In this document: positions 33,320 to 44,817 of the stretch, piece after piece | Layout of the letters: each line of letters begins with the position of its first letter | How positions within the stretch are numbered: position 1 is the first letter of the stretch | From: Siderastrea radians | Lineage: Eukaryota > Cnidaria > Anthozoa > Scleractinia > Rhizangiidae | NCBI GenBank assembly: GCA_964017195.1 | Contig: OZ024895.1 | Location: 33,400,690 to 33,464,689, forward strand | Reading direction: 5' to 3' | DNA length: 64,000 nt | Notes under the pieces: generated by a model | The model's database searches: none | What the model was told of the DNA's origin: nothing | The model's input: the letters and a program-made list of their open reading frames with translations, nothing else | Made by a program: the position numbers and the translations under genes

Positions 33320-33891
33320 CCCTATTAAGCCTGCGGTGGTGTGGGGGGGGGGGGGGCACATTGTGCCCGCGCAAACGGCTGGACGAATAATCACCAAACC
33401 TCATGACTTTTCCTGAAATTTATCAGAGAAAATTTTCCTGTGTCAATGACGTGTCTGCGATGATTGACGTTTCCATAGCAACCGTCTACTCAGGAGGTGT
33501 TTTTTTTCAGTCTTTTATTTTCAGTTTTTTCCCTTCGTTTGTAAGAAGAAGGTAATTGTTTACTTTTTGTGCTTGTTATGGTTAAGTGTGTTTCTTAGAA
33601 CAAATTCATATATTTTTTGATGTCGTCATTGTCAACTGTACGACTGCATACTCGGGATTCAAGATGGCGGTGCAAAATTTAAAATGCTGCTTTGTGACGT
33701 CATGAAACGTCATAATTGACACGTAATAAACCCAATCTGTTAAACTAATGACGTGCTAAAAATGTGCCAAGTTTCATCACGCGAGCGTGAATACTTTTCC
33801 AGATCTATAGGGGTGGCTCTTTGTGCCACCCACCCCCCCCCCCCCTTAGGCTCAGAAACTCAAAACAAAAAGCCATGGCAAAATAGGGTTA
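33320..33891. mobile_element. MITE with ACCCTATT termini
   Basis: The ends TTACCCTATTAAGCC and (complement) TTAACCCTATTTTGCC, followed by G-rich tracts, are inverted repeats. The uninterrupted site is seen in copy 1 near 32085. The ends are compatible with TTAA integration (left TTAC, right TTAA). No coding. Confidence 0.7.
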
Positions 33892-34082
33892 AAAAGACAT
33901 CAACTTTCCATCAACTGAAGCCTAAGCAGCTAGGCCAGCGACAGTAACGACAGCGTCGATGCACAAAGGGTTTGGCTAGCCAAATAATGGCTCTGTTTGA
34001 GCGTTATACACCTTGATACCGCATATCAAAAAAGGCGTTTTTCTTGGTGTTACCGTTGTAGTTGCTTATAATGTCTCTATTA

Positions 34083-35156
34083 CTATTCAGTGATCCGCTG
34101 AAGATTTATTTCCTCTCCTTCGCCTATTTCAATATTTCTGGCGGCGAACCATTTACACCAACACGAATTAAAAAGTTCTCTCAAGCCACGTCTGTAGCTG
34201 TGAACAAATGTCATGCAGATGACGGGATTGATTGTCGACGACAAGTAAAGCATTAGAGCCCCAATGAACAGGAGCACTTTCCTAAATGAACATGACAATA
34301 AAATTTCATATTCCCATAAAATAAAATATGAGATCATCGGAAGAACGCAGAAATAAAATGCAGCCATAACAGAGAAGGCCATCTTAATAGCTTGCTTTTT
34401 TCTCTGGTTTCCTTGCTGCCCTGATTGGGAACCGAGGGCTTTGTCTTGTCGTCGTAGGTTCACTGCTATAGCGGAATATAAAACAGTCATTGCTATCAAT
34501 GGCACAATCTGAAAAAGTGCAGTGTAGACTTTTGAATACGTCATATATGAGTCGTTAGTATTGTAGAAGTTGCTGCAAATTGTCTGATTGTTTTCTTTGA
34601 CCAACTCAAACAAATGAAAATGATATGCATTTGCTAACACTGCCACAAACCAAGTGGAAGCAATTGCGAAGGCGCGAGACCTTGAGGAGAAAAGATGGAG
34701 TCTCAGCGGGAAGACAACCGCTACAAACCGATCCAAAGCGATCCAAACCAAACTTTCTGTAGAAACAGTTATTGAAACAGATTGAAGAAACCATTTTAGC
34801 TTACACAACGTTAACCCTACAGTCCCATCGATATGCCATTGGAGAGAGCCCGACGCTATTTCCATCATGTTAAAAGGAACTGCTATTAATGGAAAAACAA
34901 AGTCTGAAACCGCCATATTGACAATAAAGAAGTTAATCGTTTTCCTGAGTTCGGGGCGCCTGTAGACAATAATAATGATCAATGTGTTTCCAACCAAGCT
35001 AGAAATCAAAGTTATAGCAAATACAATGATTTTACTGATTTGGACTGCGAAGGAACTGTCTGAGAAGTCACATCTGGAATTCTCGTGAACATATGAGCTG
35101 TTGTTGAAGTTTATAGCCATGTTGATCATTACACGTTTAACATCGTAAATAGCCAC
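34083..35156 (-). CDS. rhodopsin-like GPCR, paralogue B
   Basis: An intact single-exon class A receptor of 357 aa. TM1 has LVGNTLIIIIVY (GN), TM2 FFIVNMAVSDFVFPLIAVP (N...SD), a Cys before TM3 (GLTLCKLKW) pairing with an ECL2 Cys (NNQTICSNF), TM3 end WIALDRFVAVVFPL (DRF instead of DRY), TM4 ASTWFVA, TM6 AAFYFCVLPMISYFIL (no CWxP, but a Pro), and TM7 LSSTINPVICMTF (NPxxC instead of NPxxY). The N-terminus is short with NxS/T sites. It sits in the plasma membrane and should signal through G proteins; the ligand is unknown (peptide or amine both possible). Aligned with its paralogues, the start is more likely the third Met at 35120 (MAINFNNSS). Tandem with paralogues A and C on the same strand. 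Confidence 0.9.
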   Translation of the reverse strand: MAIYDVKRVMINMAINFNNSSYVHENSRCDFSDSSFAVQISKIIVFAITLISSLVGNTLIIIIVYRRPELRKTINFFIVNMAVSDFVFPLIAVPFNMMEIASGSLQWHIDGTVGLTLCKLKWFLQSVSITVSTESLVWIALDRFVAVVFPLRLHLFSSRSRAFAIASTWFVAVLANAYHFHLFELVKENNQTICSNFYNTNDSYMTYSKVYTALFQIVPLIAMTVLYSAIAVNLRRQDKALGSQSGQQGNQRKKQAIKMAFSVMAAFYFCVLPMISYFILWEYEILLSCSFRKVLLFIGALMLYLSSTINPVICMTFVHSYRRGLRELFNSCWCKWFAARNIEIGEGEEINLQRITE

Positions 35157-36542
35157 ATTAGTACCATTAACACATCAGTTATATGTGTCCTCATTGGACA
35201 CACATTCAAACTAACACTTTGGGATCATGACTACTAATTGGCGTCTGTAAAGACACTAGCGTTCTTGAGCTGTTCCAGATTCCGCACTAACTTTGGTCCG
35301 TGATTGCAAAGTGTTCGTGTTGGCGTTGTTGTTGTTGCTGATGTTGTTGTAATTTTTCCCCAAACTGACTGACAGTTACAACGTGAAGTTCGATCACATT
35401 TCTAAAAATCGTGAGTACTGGTCAGTGAATTTCAGACTGAAGCCAGTTGTAGAAGTTTTAGTAGTTCAGAAAATAGCATGATCTACCGCGTGATACGCGC
35501 TGATACTCTCATTTTACAGAAGTAAATAGTGCATCAACAGTTGCTGCTCTTGTCTCTCAAATTAGTGTGACCCGATTGGTCATTTAAGTCGTGATTTATT
35601 AGCTGTGAAAACTACAAACAGTGATTGGTCGTCTTTTGGCAGTTTCGAACCGCTTATTGTTACCCTTCTTTCCATCGGCTTATTGTTAGTCAAATTTTGT
35701 CAGTTGGTTCAATCTATTATTTTTTTGCTTTTATTTATGCCGTCTATATTATGTCGTTTGTAGGGCGCAAGTAGCTTTTTAGGTTCAGTCGTGTCTGTTG
35801 AGAGTTAATTCAAATTTCTAACTTTAAGTAATAATTAAGTAATAAATGCTGTCGCTAGAATCCTAGAAAATAAGTTGAAGGTAAAAAAATAAGACTCTAA
35901 TTAAATATATGTACAGCTGTACTACAACCTCAAGGCAACAGTGACTTTTTGGATGTCCATTATTTTACCATTTCCGTTTCAAAGATGAAATCCGGCTTCA
36001 TGAGACAAAGGCAACTATCACCACACTTTCGAATTCTATGCGAGATAAAATCTTGTTTTGCAAGAACTTTTTTTCTGAACTGTTTGTAGTTCATAAAGTT
36101 ACTCTCTCTTATTTTGCGAGTGAAGTAAGTTGGAATATGACGCAAGGTTTTCTTTTCTCACTGATTCGAATCTTAATTTTTCCATCACTCCCTTATATTT
36201 AAGCTGGAAAAATAAGGTCTTTCGTTTTAGCAAAGCTAGATAACTAAAAGGTGTTCGTTTGTATACAGAAACATCGGGATAAGTTATGGTTTCGTGACAA
36301 ATAAATGGCAAAACTAATCTTCAAGTTAATTTGCATGTTGTAAAAGGCACTTCTTGTCTTTATCTTTTCAATAGTGAGAACAATGTTGTCAAAATGTCGT
36401 CAGATCCTGATCTTATATCCTATATACCTCAGCGATCAACAACAAAAAAATTTAGAATTAAACAATAGCGAACTAAAAACTGTTTTACATAACTTTGCTG
36501 TTCACAATCTTCTTTCTTCCTTTTTTCTTCCCTTTAATTTCG
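35157..36542. other. intergenic between receptors B and C
   Basis: AT-rich; no convincing gene. It should contain the 5' region of receptor B and the 3' region of receptor C. Confidence 0.4.
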
Positions 36543-37643
36543 TTATGCCTCGCTAAATGCCAGATTCTCTCTAGTCCCGGGGATTACTTTAATTTCCTGA
36601 AGTGTTATTGCTCCTCTATCTTCTCTTGCTCTTTGGTTACTCGCTGGTGATTGTGCGCTGTTACAGGAACTTAAAATTTCCCTTAAACGACAGCGATAGC
36701 TTCGAACAAATGTAATGTAGATAATAGGGTTAGTTGTTGTCGATGAATGAAACAATACATGTGCCAAAATCCAAACAGCCTTGTACAAGGAACACGATAT
36801 TTTGATGTCATACTCTAACAATATGTAAAATGAAATTAAAGGAAGAACGCATATATTAAACGCAGCTACGATGCAGAATGACATGCGAATAGCGCCTTCT
36901 TTCCTTCGAGACCTCTGATGTACTTCTTTACGCCGAAGGGCTTTGTTTTGTCCTCGTAGAGTCGTTGCTATGATAGAGTATAAAATCGTCATGAGAAGAA
37001 GTGGTACAACGTGGAAAAGGGCGGTATAAACTCTTGCATAATCTCTGTAGGAAAACTCAGTGGTGTCAAAATCTTGTGTGCAGATCACTCTATCACCGAT
37101 TTCTACTAACTCTAGCATATACAAGTCTAACGTTTTCATTCCTATTGCCACTATCCAAGTGGAAGCGATAGCAAGGGCACGAATTCTAGAGGAGATAAGG
37201 TGGACTTCCAGTGGAAATACAACCGCCACAAACCTATCCAAAGCGATCCAGATGAGACTCTGCACCGAAACGGCAATCGAAACACGCTTCATAAACAAGC
37301 TAAGCTTGCAAATGATTAATCCTACAGTACCATCAATATACCATTGCCAAGAACTTGTTGCTATCTCTACCATAAGTATCGGTGTTGCCGTTAAAACAAA
37401 AACAAAGTCAGAGGCAGCCATATTAATAATGAAATAATTCATCATCGTCCTTAGCTCTGGGCGCTTATACACTAATATCATTATCAGAGCATTACCAACC
37501 ACGCCGAACAACATAATTATGGAAAAGGCGAAAAGTTCAGCGATTTTGACGGGAAAGGAGGTGTCTAACGAGTCACACGCCATGTATTGCTGCGGGTACG
37601 ATGCGTTACTGACATTTGTGGTTATGTTGATGAAGCTGGCCAT
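36543..37643 (-). CDS. rhodopsin-like GPCR, paralogue C
   Basis: An intact single-exon class A receptor of 366 aa, about half identical to paralogue B by eye. N-terminal glycosylation sites (NITTNVSNAS) are followed by TM1 GVVGNALIMILVY, TM2 YFIINMAASDFVFVLTATP, a Cys at the TM3 start (GLIICKLSLF) with an ECL2 partner (DRVICTQDF), WIALDRFVAVVFPL, TM4 ASTWIVAI, TM5 ALFHVVPLLLMTILY, TM6 VAAFNICVLPLISFYIL, and TM7 SSTTTNPIIYITF, which keeps the canonical NPxxY that paralogue B has lost. The intracellular loop 3 is basic (RRKEVHQRSRRK). Ligand unknown. The three copies with one broken suggest birth-and-death evolution of a local family. Confidence 0.9.
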   Translation of the reverse strand: MASFINITTNVSNASYPQQYMACDSLDTSFPVKIAELFAFSIIMLFGVVGNALIMILVYKRPELRTMMNYFIINMAASDFVFVLTATPILMVEIATSSWQWYIDGTVGLIICKLSLFMKRVSIAVSVQSLIWIALDRFVAVVFPLEVHLISSRIRALAIASTWIVAIGMKTLDLYMLELVEIGDRVICTQDFDTTEFSYRDYARVYTALFHVVPLLLMTILYSIIATTLRGQNKALRRKEVHQRSRRKEGAIRMSFCIVAAFNICVLPLISFYILLEYDIKISCSLYKAVWILAHVLFHSSTTTNPIIYITFVRSYRCRLREILSSCNSAQSPASNQRAREDRGAITLQEIKVIPGTRENLAFSEA

Positions 37644-38288
37644 TTTCTTCGAGTACTTCTTGCCACGAATTTTTCTGACTGATCAATGCCTATTTCTTTT
37701 CAGTCAATTGCGACTTTTTCAGATACATATTTTTTAGCAAAATTCATGTAAAGGAGTTGATTGCTACCTTCTTGCAGAACTGAGCTGCTCTACAGAGTTG
37801 CAAGAAATCATTATTAATTAAATGATTCCTTCAGGTGACAGAAAAGTTTGTTTTGAAGTTGTTCCGTCAAGCCTTTTTATTTTTATTATTTTTTTGGTAA
37901 TTTAACAGACAAACTCTATGGGACGTATTAAATTAAGAAGAATACATCAAGAACTTTTTATTCAAAGCCAAACTCTATTATTGCTAGATAAAATAAACAA
38001 TCATTTGAAATGTGCCTCCTTTAAAACAAGGAACCCATATATAAGTCCAGTCTTGAAATGTTAATTTAAAATTAATAAAGAATACAAGTTTGCAAAAGAA
38101 AAGGAAAAAGGTTTTTTGTTTTGTTTTGTTTCGCCTTTTTTTTTTTAATGAACCTTGTTAAAATTTAATTGAAATGGTGTTGGTGCTGTCAAATAAGACA
38201 TGAAACGCAAATATAAATTTAATATCCTTTCAAAATATAAATTTCGGTTGTATAATAAACACTTGATATATATAGAGAGATATATAGA
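37644..38288. other. intergenic, no gene recognised
   Basis: AT-rich upstream region of receptor C; includes short T-runs. No gene seen. Confidence 0.4.
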
Positions 38289-38443
38289 TTACTTCGAATT
38301 CATAGAAAGTGCGTCGTACGGATTGTTATTCTCGAGTTACAAAACTTTGGAAAACGAAAAAGTGAGCGCGGCGAACGGGTGAGTTTTCCAAAGTTTTGCA
38401 ACGAGTGAATAAAAATCAGTACAAAGCACTTTCTATGCTGTAA
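38289..38443. repeat. foldback element
   Basis: Arms of about 60-70 bases that include CATAGAAAGTGC/GCACTTTCTATG and CAAAACTTTGGAAAAC/GTTTTCCAAAGTTTTG surround a GC-rich centre. Confidence 0.75.
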
Positions 38444-38691
38444 TTTATTTATTATATATATATATATAACGAGAATTAAACATAGCCTTCAAATCAGTTT
38501 TATTTTTCTCTCTCTACACAATAACGGCTTATATACGCAAACTGAGCTCAAGACTGATCTAAATGACCGGGAGTAATTAATAAAAACCGGCTTTAAATCC
38601 GGAATAAAGTTGAGATATTAAGCTCCTTTTATAAAAATAAAAAATACGCGTGAATTGGCAAATACAAAAAGTAGTATTATTTCGCTTGTCC

Positions 38692-41350
38692 CTAATCACC
38701 GTCTGATTCAATCATGCAATGGCGGCGCTTCGCGTTGTGCAAAGACAAATTTGGACTCTGTTGACTTACACTGTTTATCGAAATGTTATATGTTCCTCCT
38801 TGTATGTTGGCCCCTTGAAAAAGAGATAATGCTTGCTGAGGCGATTGCTGGTTTCCCGTCGACAAACTGACTTCCTCAGTTTCTTGAATGGCCAGCGATC
38901 CTGAAGCTAAAGTGCTAGCACTAATGATGTTGGATATATCCCGCTGCTGTTTTTCCGAAAGTGAGCTGTAATTATTGAGGCTCTGAACGTTTTTATGCCC
39001 AGAGATTTGCATAATATAAGTCGGAGGTACCTCGTGGTGGTTCAGCTTCTGGATCATTCGCTTCCGGGCACTGTGGTTGGTCAGGTTTTCTGCATTCAAA
39101 CCAGCTTTTTCAGCCATGGTTTTCATGAGTGAATTTAATTTGTTGGAGCCGATCGGCGCTGCCTTGAACCAGGGTTTTGAGGAATTGGCCACTCTGGTGT
39201 TGTTTATGGCCAAGTAAAACGGGCTGTCGTCTGACTTCATTTGCTCTGGTCTTTTGGAAGCATACAGGTGAAGGGCTTGTACAGGATCTCTATCACTGTC
39301 TGGGACAGAAAACATTTTTGGTTTAACTGCACGAATATCTTTGGGTTCGGCACCAGTTCTTGTTTTCGTTTGTACTAACCTGCGATCAGGCTCTTTTTTC
39401 GTTTCGCTCGGTGAAACATTCAGGCGGGACGGGCGAAACGAAAAATAGAGCCTGATACAATTCTTCTACGGAACGTCTACCGCCCACTTTTTTGATTGAT
39501 TGACATTCAACCGAACAGCCAATCAAAATTTGTTCTGCTTGCACGATCCTCGGTATGCAAATTTCCCATAACGGCAACTCGCAAAAAGTCACGCAAATGT
39601 CGGCAAAATAAGAAAATCATAGGCTACGATATATCTTCTAGACACAAGCACTCAAATTTACACGATTGCTAACTTGAAGGTTCCGGTATTGTACATGGTT
39701 GCTCTGTCTGAGCTGAAACTGAATGAAAATTCAAAACACAACGAGGTTGTCATGTACCAAGATATGCTGCATGCTTGAATCCTTTCCCATTTCAGGTGGT
39801 ATCTGGAAATATTCTCTTCGCATTTGTCACCGATTTTCTGCGTAAAAAAACCTTGGGCAATTAAGAGAAATACCTTCAGTTTCATTCTTTAGAATAAAGA
39901 TATAAACAAAACCGTTTATAAACGAAGGAGTATTTTGTAATTTAATTTAGTTCCAGAAGTGATAAATATTTGAGCAGCGAACTTTATCAGTAAACAGCAG
40001 CGAATTTTAAAGCGAAGAAAATTTATTATAAAACTAGTCAGATCCTTTGATGTCAATGTCAAAGATCAATAAAACGACACAAGTATTAAACAATGAATGA
40101 ATAAACTGAAAATCGTTATTGCGACTTGATTGCGGTTCTCGCCAAACATGAGTTTACCGTTAAGTTTACCGTTAAGTTTACCGAATTATCGGTCGACTTG
40201 TTGATCATCCTTGTTCGTCTGCTGTTCGTTTTGTTTCGTAAAACGCGGAAACAACCACTACTCTGTTCATGTTATCAATACTAGCTGAAAGCGTCAAATG
40301 AAAATTCCCGCGAGACACGATGCGATAAAACGGAATACATACTTCACTAATACTTCACTGTTGCTCTACTTCTCTGCTCCAGGGGAGAGACAGCTTGTAT
40401 CAAACCGAACGCCATTCTCAGGAGAGAAAGAAATGGTGACAATTCTCCTAGAACGACGAGAATTTATTAGAGCAACACATTTTACTTCGGCAGACTTGTG
40501 TTCCTTGGTTGTTCCTTGGCGATGGCGGTCGGATCGAAATTGTGAGCGAGATTTACTTCCGTTGACAGCTCTATTGTTAAAGGGCCAATCAGATTGCGCG
40601 ATTCCCGCGGCCAAAATTTGGCCGCCGACACGAACTCCTGTGAGAGATTGTATCAGGCCCTATTTTAGCGAGCGACCAACGTAAGAGAATATGAGAACGA
40701 TGCTAAAATTCGGCCTGATCGCAGGTTAGTTTGTACTGGCTCGGTATATTCGAGAAATTCGAATCCATCTGCAGTGGTTTTTAGTTGAATGTCGCCCCAC
40801 TTCATATCTCTATGCTCTTGGCATCCTGTCAGGCCAAAGTGCTGGGTGTTGTTCAACCATAAAGTGTTTAATAAGGACTCGGGAGACGAAAGACCTAAAA
40901 GGTTTTTGCCGTAAAGAATATCGACCTTGTCGTCAGTCAGAGTGCGGGCCGCTTTTCACTTGTTTCCTTTGCCAGCCTTTTTCAATTCCTTCTGCTTTGC
41001 AACTAGTGTTTCTCTGGTTTTTCTGAAATCCTGTCTGTCTATGATGGTTGTGGGATAGCCTTTCTTTCGTAAAAAGCGGTCGAAGCTTGAAATGAACGAC
41101 CTCAATGTTGTTGGCTCGTATTCTCTTCCGTCGTTTTTTTTTTTTTTTTTTTTTTGAACTTCCACGATAAATGCACGAGCTCCTTCGCTTCCAAGTTTTC
41201 AATCTCTTTATCGACTTCTTTCGCTCTTAAAAACTCTTTGAGCAAGGAGACGTCCCTGTTTGTTTTACTCAAGGTATTTTTGTTTGATTGCTCCTCAATA
41301 AACTCATCTAACGGCAATTCCAGAGGAACAAAACGTGAAGCCGAAGCCAT
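38692..41350 (-). pseudogene. Crypton-related DUF3504/KIAA1958-like tyrosine recombinase, disrupted
   Basis: Minus strand from ATG at 41350 (MASASRFVPLELPLDEF). A SAM-like N-terminal domain (TNRDVSLLKEFLRA; later EYEPTTLRSFISSFDRFLRK) is interrupted by a 22-T run (41134-41155) that reads as polylysine and shifts the frame. Then GKGNK, an in-frame TGA near 40956, NNTQHFGLTGCQEHRDMKWG, EYTEPVQ, a 1,355-bp element, KTRTGAEPKDIRAVKPKMF, SDDSPFYLAINN, the catalytic-type LTNHSARKRMIQKL (HxxR) and GHKNVQSLNNYSSL (H...Y), and a tail of about 75 residues. The order matches DUF3504 tyrosine recombinases, known as Cryptons and as domesticated KIAA1958, QRICH1 and ZMYM genes. Three disruptions make this copy inactive. 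Confidence 0.8.
39375..40729. mobile_element. 1,355-bp inverted-repeat element with 6-bp target duplication
   Basis: Termini CTAACCTGCGATCAGGC and its complement, with a second inverted pair (GCCTGATACAAT) about 80 bases inside each end. It is flanked by TTTGTA at 39369-39374 and 40730-40735. Removing it with one TTTGTA makes the recombinase frame continuous across the site, which confirms the boundaries. No transposase was seen, so it is non-autonomous. Confidence 0.85.
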
Positions 41351-42839
41351 GTTTTCGAAACACAAACTTCGAGCTGAAGCTGTTTTTGAAACCGCGCGGC
41401 TCGGAAGCCATTTGAGTGCTTTGCTCTGAATGGCTAGGTGATTCCACTCTAGATGCTGACTGGTTATATTTTCATATGTGAAGAAAGCTGTACGCAAAGC
41501 TGATTAGACGTATGGCTTTCTTCACATGTGAAATATAGCAAATATAGAATTCTATTTCCAACGTTTACGGTATAAAATTCTCGCTATATATATAATAAAA
41601 AAATATTCGGAAGATCCCGTGATACGAGTCGAAAAGTGTATTTCAGCTATATTGCCTCAAAGGCTCATTCGGATGAAAAAGGGGCGATCTTTACTGAGTC
41701 ACTGACTAAGTATGTTACGTAACACTGGTCGTTTCACCTTAAACATGCACAGAAAGACGTGTAAAGACACGCAGAACGTAGAATCCTTCCTGCGTCTCGC
41801 TGGGAGCTTTCTTTGTATTGACTAAAGTCGGTGCACTAGTGTTAGTACACAAGGCATTCTTTAGCCCGTAAATTAGAAAAAAATTGTTGGTCGTTTGCGA
41901 CGGATTTTGATTCTTTGATTGAAAAAAAAAAACGGTGAGCTAACCTTCGTCCTTCGATCACAACATCGTTTTATGGTAAAACAAATCGATCATACAACAA
42001 AATGACATCAGAGTAGTATAGGGTGGACCTCCTTTTTTTTTTTTCTTTTTTTGCCGGACATTGATTTGAGGGGGAAATACGTTAACGTTGATGACGTCAT
42101 AGACTATTTTCTTTAGCTCATGAATGGATGTGTGGATGTGGATCTTCATTAATTTGCTGTGGAATACAGTGAACGTCATTCTTACACAAACTTGCCCTAC
42201 TACTATTCGGGCAAAAACAATTAGTAGCTTAAACTTTCTCTCTGCTGCCGAAAAACCCTATATGCGTTATATTTTCTTGCACTCAAATTCTTTAAAAGGA
42301 TGGGGTGGCTAAACAACATTACAAATTAAGTAGACCCACTGAAGTGAATTATTTTAATAACCTTGATGGCTCCCATCTAGTATCGTCGATGAGCCAATCA
42401 AATGGCTCGTTTGGCGCCACTTGGGAATTGTGATTAACGGGCTCAGCCTCAAGTTATAGAATTGCTCAGTGTTTAATGTATTCCCCTGCAAATTAATAAG
42501 ATTTCCCGCAAAAAAACAGACTTAACAAGTCCCTCCTAATATACTCATCACTAAGACCCCACTACCCCACATACACCTTCATTGAAATCCCCGCACCTTC
42601 GGTGGGTGTGTGTCGGTACGTTTGGAACGTTTCATTACTTTAGTAATGGGCCACAGGCTGTGATGATCCACTCCAGTTTGCCTAAGTGACATGAGCCACA
42701 CTTCAGTCGAATGTTGTGCAAAGTTGTACCAAAGATGGGTGGAGGCTGAAAAAGGGCTAAAATGTAAGAACATACTAAAACATACTGTTTAATGTTCAGC
42801 ATTTGTAAACTTCCTTAATACTGATTGTTACTTTAATTT
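41351..42839. other. intergenic, no gene recognised
   Basis: AT-rich with a short T-run near 42030 and A-run near 41920. No coding or RNA gene was recognised. Confidence 0.4.
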
Positions 42840-43050
42840 CCTTCTGATAATAATTTGTATCCGTCGCCGTAATTTTTATGCCATCCTTGAAAAATTGTAA
42901 TTGAGGAGGCCTAATCAACATAAGATTTATAGTTTTTCCTTTAGGCTCCTCGCCATTACTTTCTACATTTTTGTATCCTTTTGTAATTGTAATCGTGTAA
43001 TTTATAATGTGTGGTCAATAAAATAAGATAAAATAAAATAAATACTAAGA
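42840..43050 (+). mobile_element. LINE 3' untranslated end
   Basis: A hairpin of GGAGGCCTAA with TTTAGGCTCC, then a T-rich stretch and a tail of (AATAAAATAAGAT)-like A/T repeats, resembles the 3' end of CR1/L2-type LINEs. Coding part absent. Confidence 0.5.
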
Positions 43051-43219
43051 ACACACCTTAACTTGAGTTTTTGCTAAAAACATTTTCCCACTAATTTTCA
43101 CAATGAAGAGTTTAAATGTAAATGAAATATGAAGTCATAACGTGAAGTGAAACACGTTGTTTTGAGCATTAGTAAACCTGCATACAGTTCAGTCTATGGC
43201 TGATTATGACAACGAAGCT

Positions 43220-44180
43220 ACGGCATTCCATCCGAGATAATCAACATGGCGAAGGCACTCTACAACGACTTTGAATGTGTTGTAATAGATGGAGAGGACA
43301 CAACAGAGTGGTTTAGGATCAAGACTGGAGTGAAGCAGGGCTGTAATATGTCAGGTTTACTTTTCCTACTAGTCGTTGACTGGGCACTGAGACTTACATT
43401 CCAAGAGCGGAAACACCGGAATAATGTAGAAGTTCAACTCAAAGCTCAAAGCTCTCCCTACTATCATTGACCAACCAACACATTCAGACCAAGACCTATA
43501 AGCTTACCCATGAAGCAGAAAAGGTGGGACTGAAAGTTAATGTGAACAAATGTAAACTGCTGGGAATAAATTAGCGAAGCAATGATGGAGTGGAAGTGAA
43601 TGGGCAAGATAAAGTACTTAAAGCGATAGGAGTATTCTTGAGATTGAAAAAGATCTGGAGCAAGCAGTGACACCATCAGTCGATGAACCAAACTCAGGCT
43701 ATATAAGACACTGGTAAGGCCAGTCTTGGTGTATGGCTGCGAGACGTGCCTGGAAGATGAATAAAAACGATGAACACAAAATCACTGTCTTCCAAAGCAG
43801 ATGTTTTAGACGGATCTTTAAGATTCGTTGACAGGACATAATTACAAACAAAGAACTCCTGCAGATGGCTGACATGGAAAATCTCAGTGAGGACGTCCGA
43901 AGGATGAGATGGAAGTTCATCGGCCACCTCATGAGGAAAGAACCTGACAACGACTGCAGGGCTGCATTAACCTGGACCTGGACCCCGGAAGGGCGACGAA
44001 AGCGCGGGGCAGACCCAAGACAACATGGCGAAGGACGGCGGAGAGAGCAGGGGAAAGAGCTGGATGGAAGAACTGGAGTGAGGTACACATCGCAGCGGCA
44101 GACAGAGCTGGTTGGCGGGAGAGTGTTGAGGCCTTATGGGCCACATGCCATGAAGTGCAGGAAGCGGATAGGTGAACGCG
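43220..44180 (+). pseudogene. LINE reverse transcriptase, 3' part, decayed
   Basis: The plus strand at 43246-43390 encodes IKALYND-like then DTTEWFRIKTGVKQGCNMSG and LLFLLVVDWALR, a non-LTR RT block. The YxDD region that follows is degraded. At 43865-44180 the C-terminal part reads RRMRWKFIGHLMRKEPDNDC, then TPEGRRKRGADPR, and, in broken frames, the usual W-rich tail. Several frameshifts and stops lie between. The type resembles RTE/Jockey-like elements of marine invertebrates; the clade is uncertain. Confidence 0.7.
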
Positions 44181-44238
44181 GATAGGTGAACGCGAATAGG
44201 TGAACGCAGATAGGTGAACACGGATAGGTGAACGCGAA
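44163..44238. repeat. 14-bp tandem repeat at LINE 3' end
   Basis: Five copies of GGATAGGTGAACGC with single-base variants follow directly after the LINE coding end; probably the element's own tail. Confidence 0.85.
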
Positions 44239-44283
44239 GTTAAACACTTTGTTTTGAGCATTAGTAAACCTGTATACAGTTCA

Positions 44284-44817
44284 AGTGAAGCAAAAATGAA
44301 GCAGCACATATGGTAACATATCACAGAATGAACAACTAGCTTTTGTCTAGCAAAAATGTGCACTTGATCATATGATGTAACAATCAATACCAGCAGAAAC
44401 TTTGCTCTTTGTCTATCTCTTGTAATATTATACTCTGAATTAAGAACAGTTTAAAAACGTTTTTAGAGGTGTAAAATAGTGTAGTTATTTGAAATTATAA
44501 ACGTGTTTAGCTGCTGATAGCCCGGATGGAGAAGGATTGCAAGTTGAAACACTTGGGCCAATTTTTCAAGCTCTTCAGCCCTCTACCTGTTGACTAGTCC
44601 ATACACCATAATTTTACCGACCGATGGGTGCACCGTCCCCATTTCATTTCGTTTGCTTGACTTTGCCAAATGCAGCCAAGTAAAGATAAATATGAAAAGT
44701 CTATATCTGCGGGTGCGTGAATTCATTAACAAATACAATATTTAAAAAAATGCTGCGACGGCTTCTGCTGAGGAGTGAGTGAGGGCGTCGCGAATCAGGT
44801 TTCTACTAGACTTTGAT
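44284..44817. other. intergenic, no gene recognised
   Basis: No features recognised. Confidence 0.4.

Larger units (their letters stand above)
32296..33910. repeat. direct duplication, copy 2, split by insertions
   Basis: Copy 2 of the 31646-32105 block is interrupted by an inverted-repeat element plus hairpin (32506-33080), and near its end by another element (33320-33891). Copy 1 lacks both, so the insertions are later than the duplication. Confidence 0.8.
43142..44283 (+). mobile_element. decayed LINE copy flanked by 50-bp direct repeats
   Basis: A LINE relic (see 43220-44180) with a 14-bp tandem tail is flanked by about 50-base near-identical sequences (43142-43192 and 44233-44283), both containing GTTTTGAGCATTAGTAAACC. 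They read as a long target-site duplication. Confidence 0.6.

Noticed and set aside
37060..37437. 125-codon plus-strand frame
   Set aside because: Antisense shadow of the intact receptor C.
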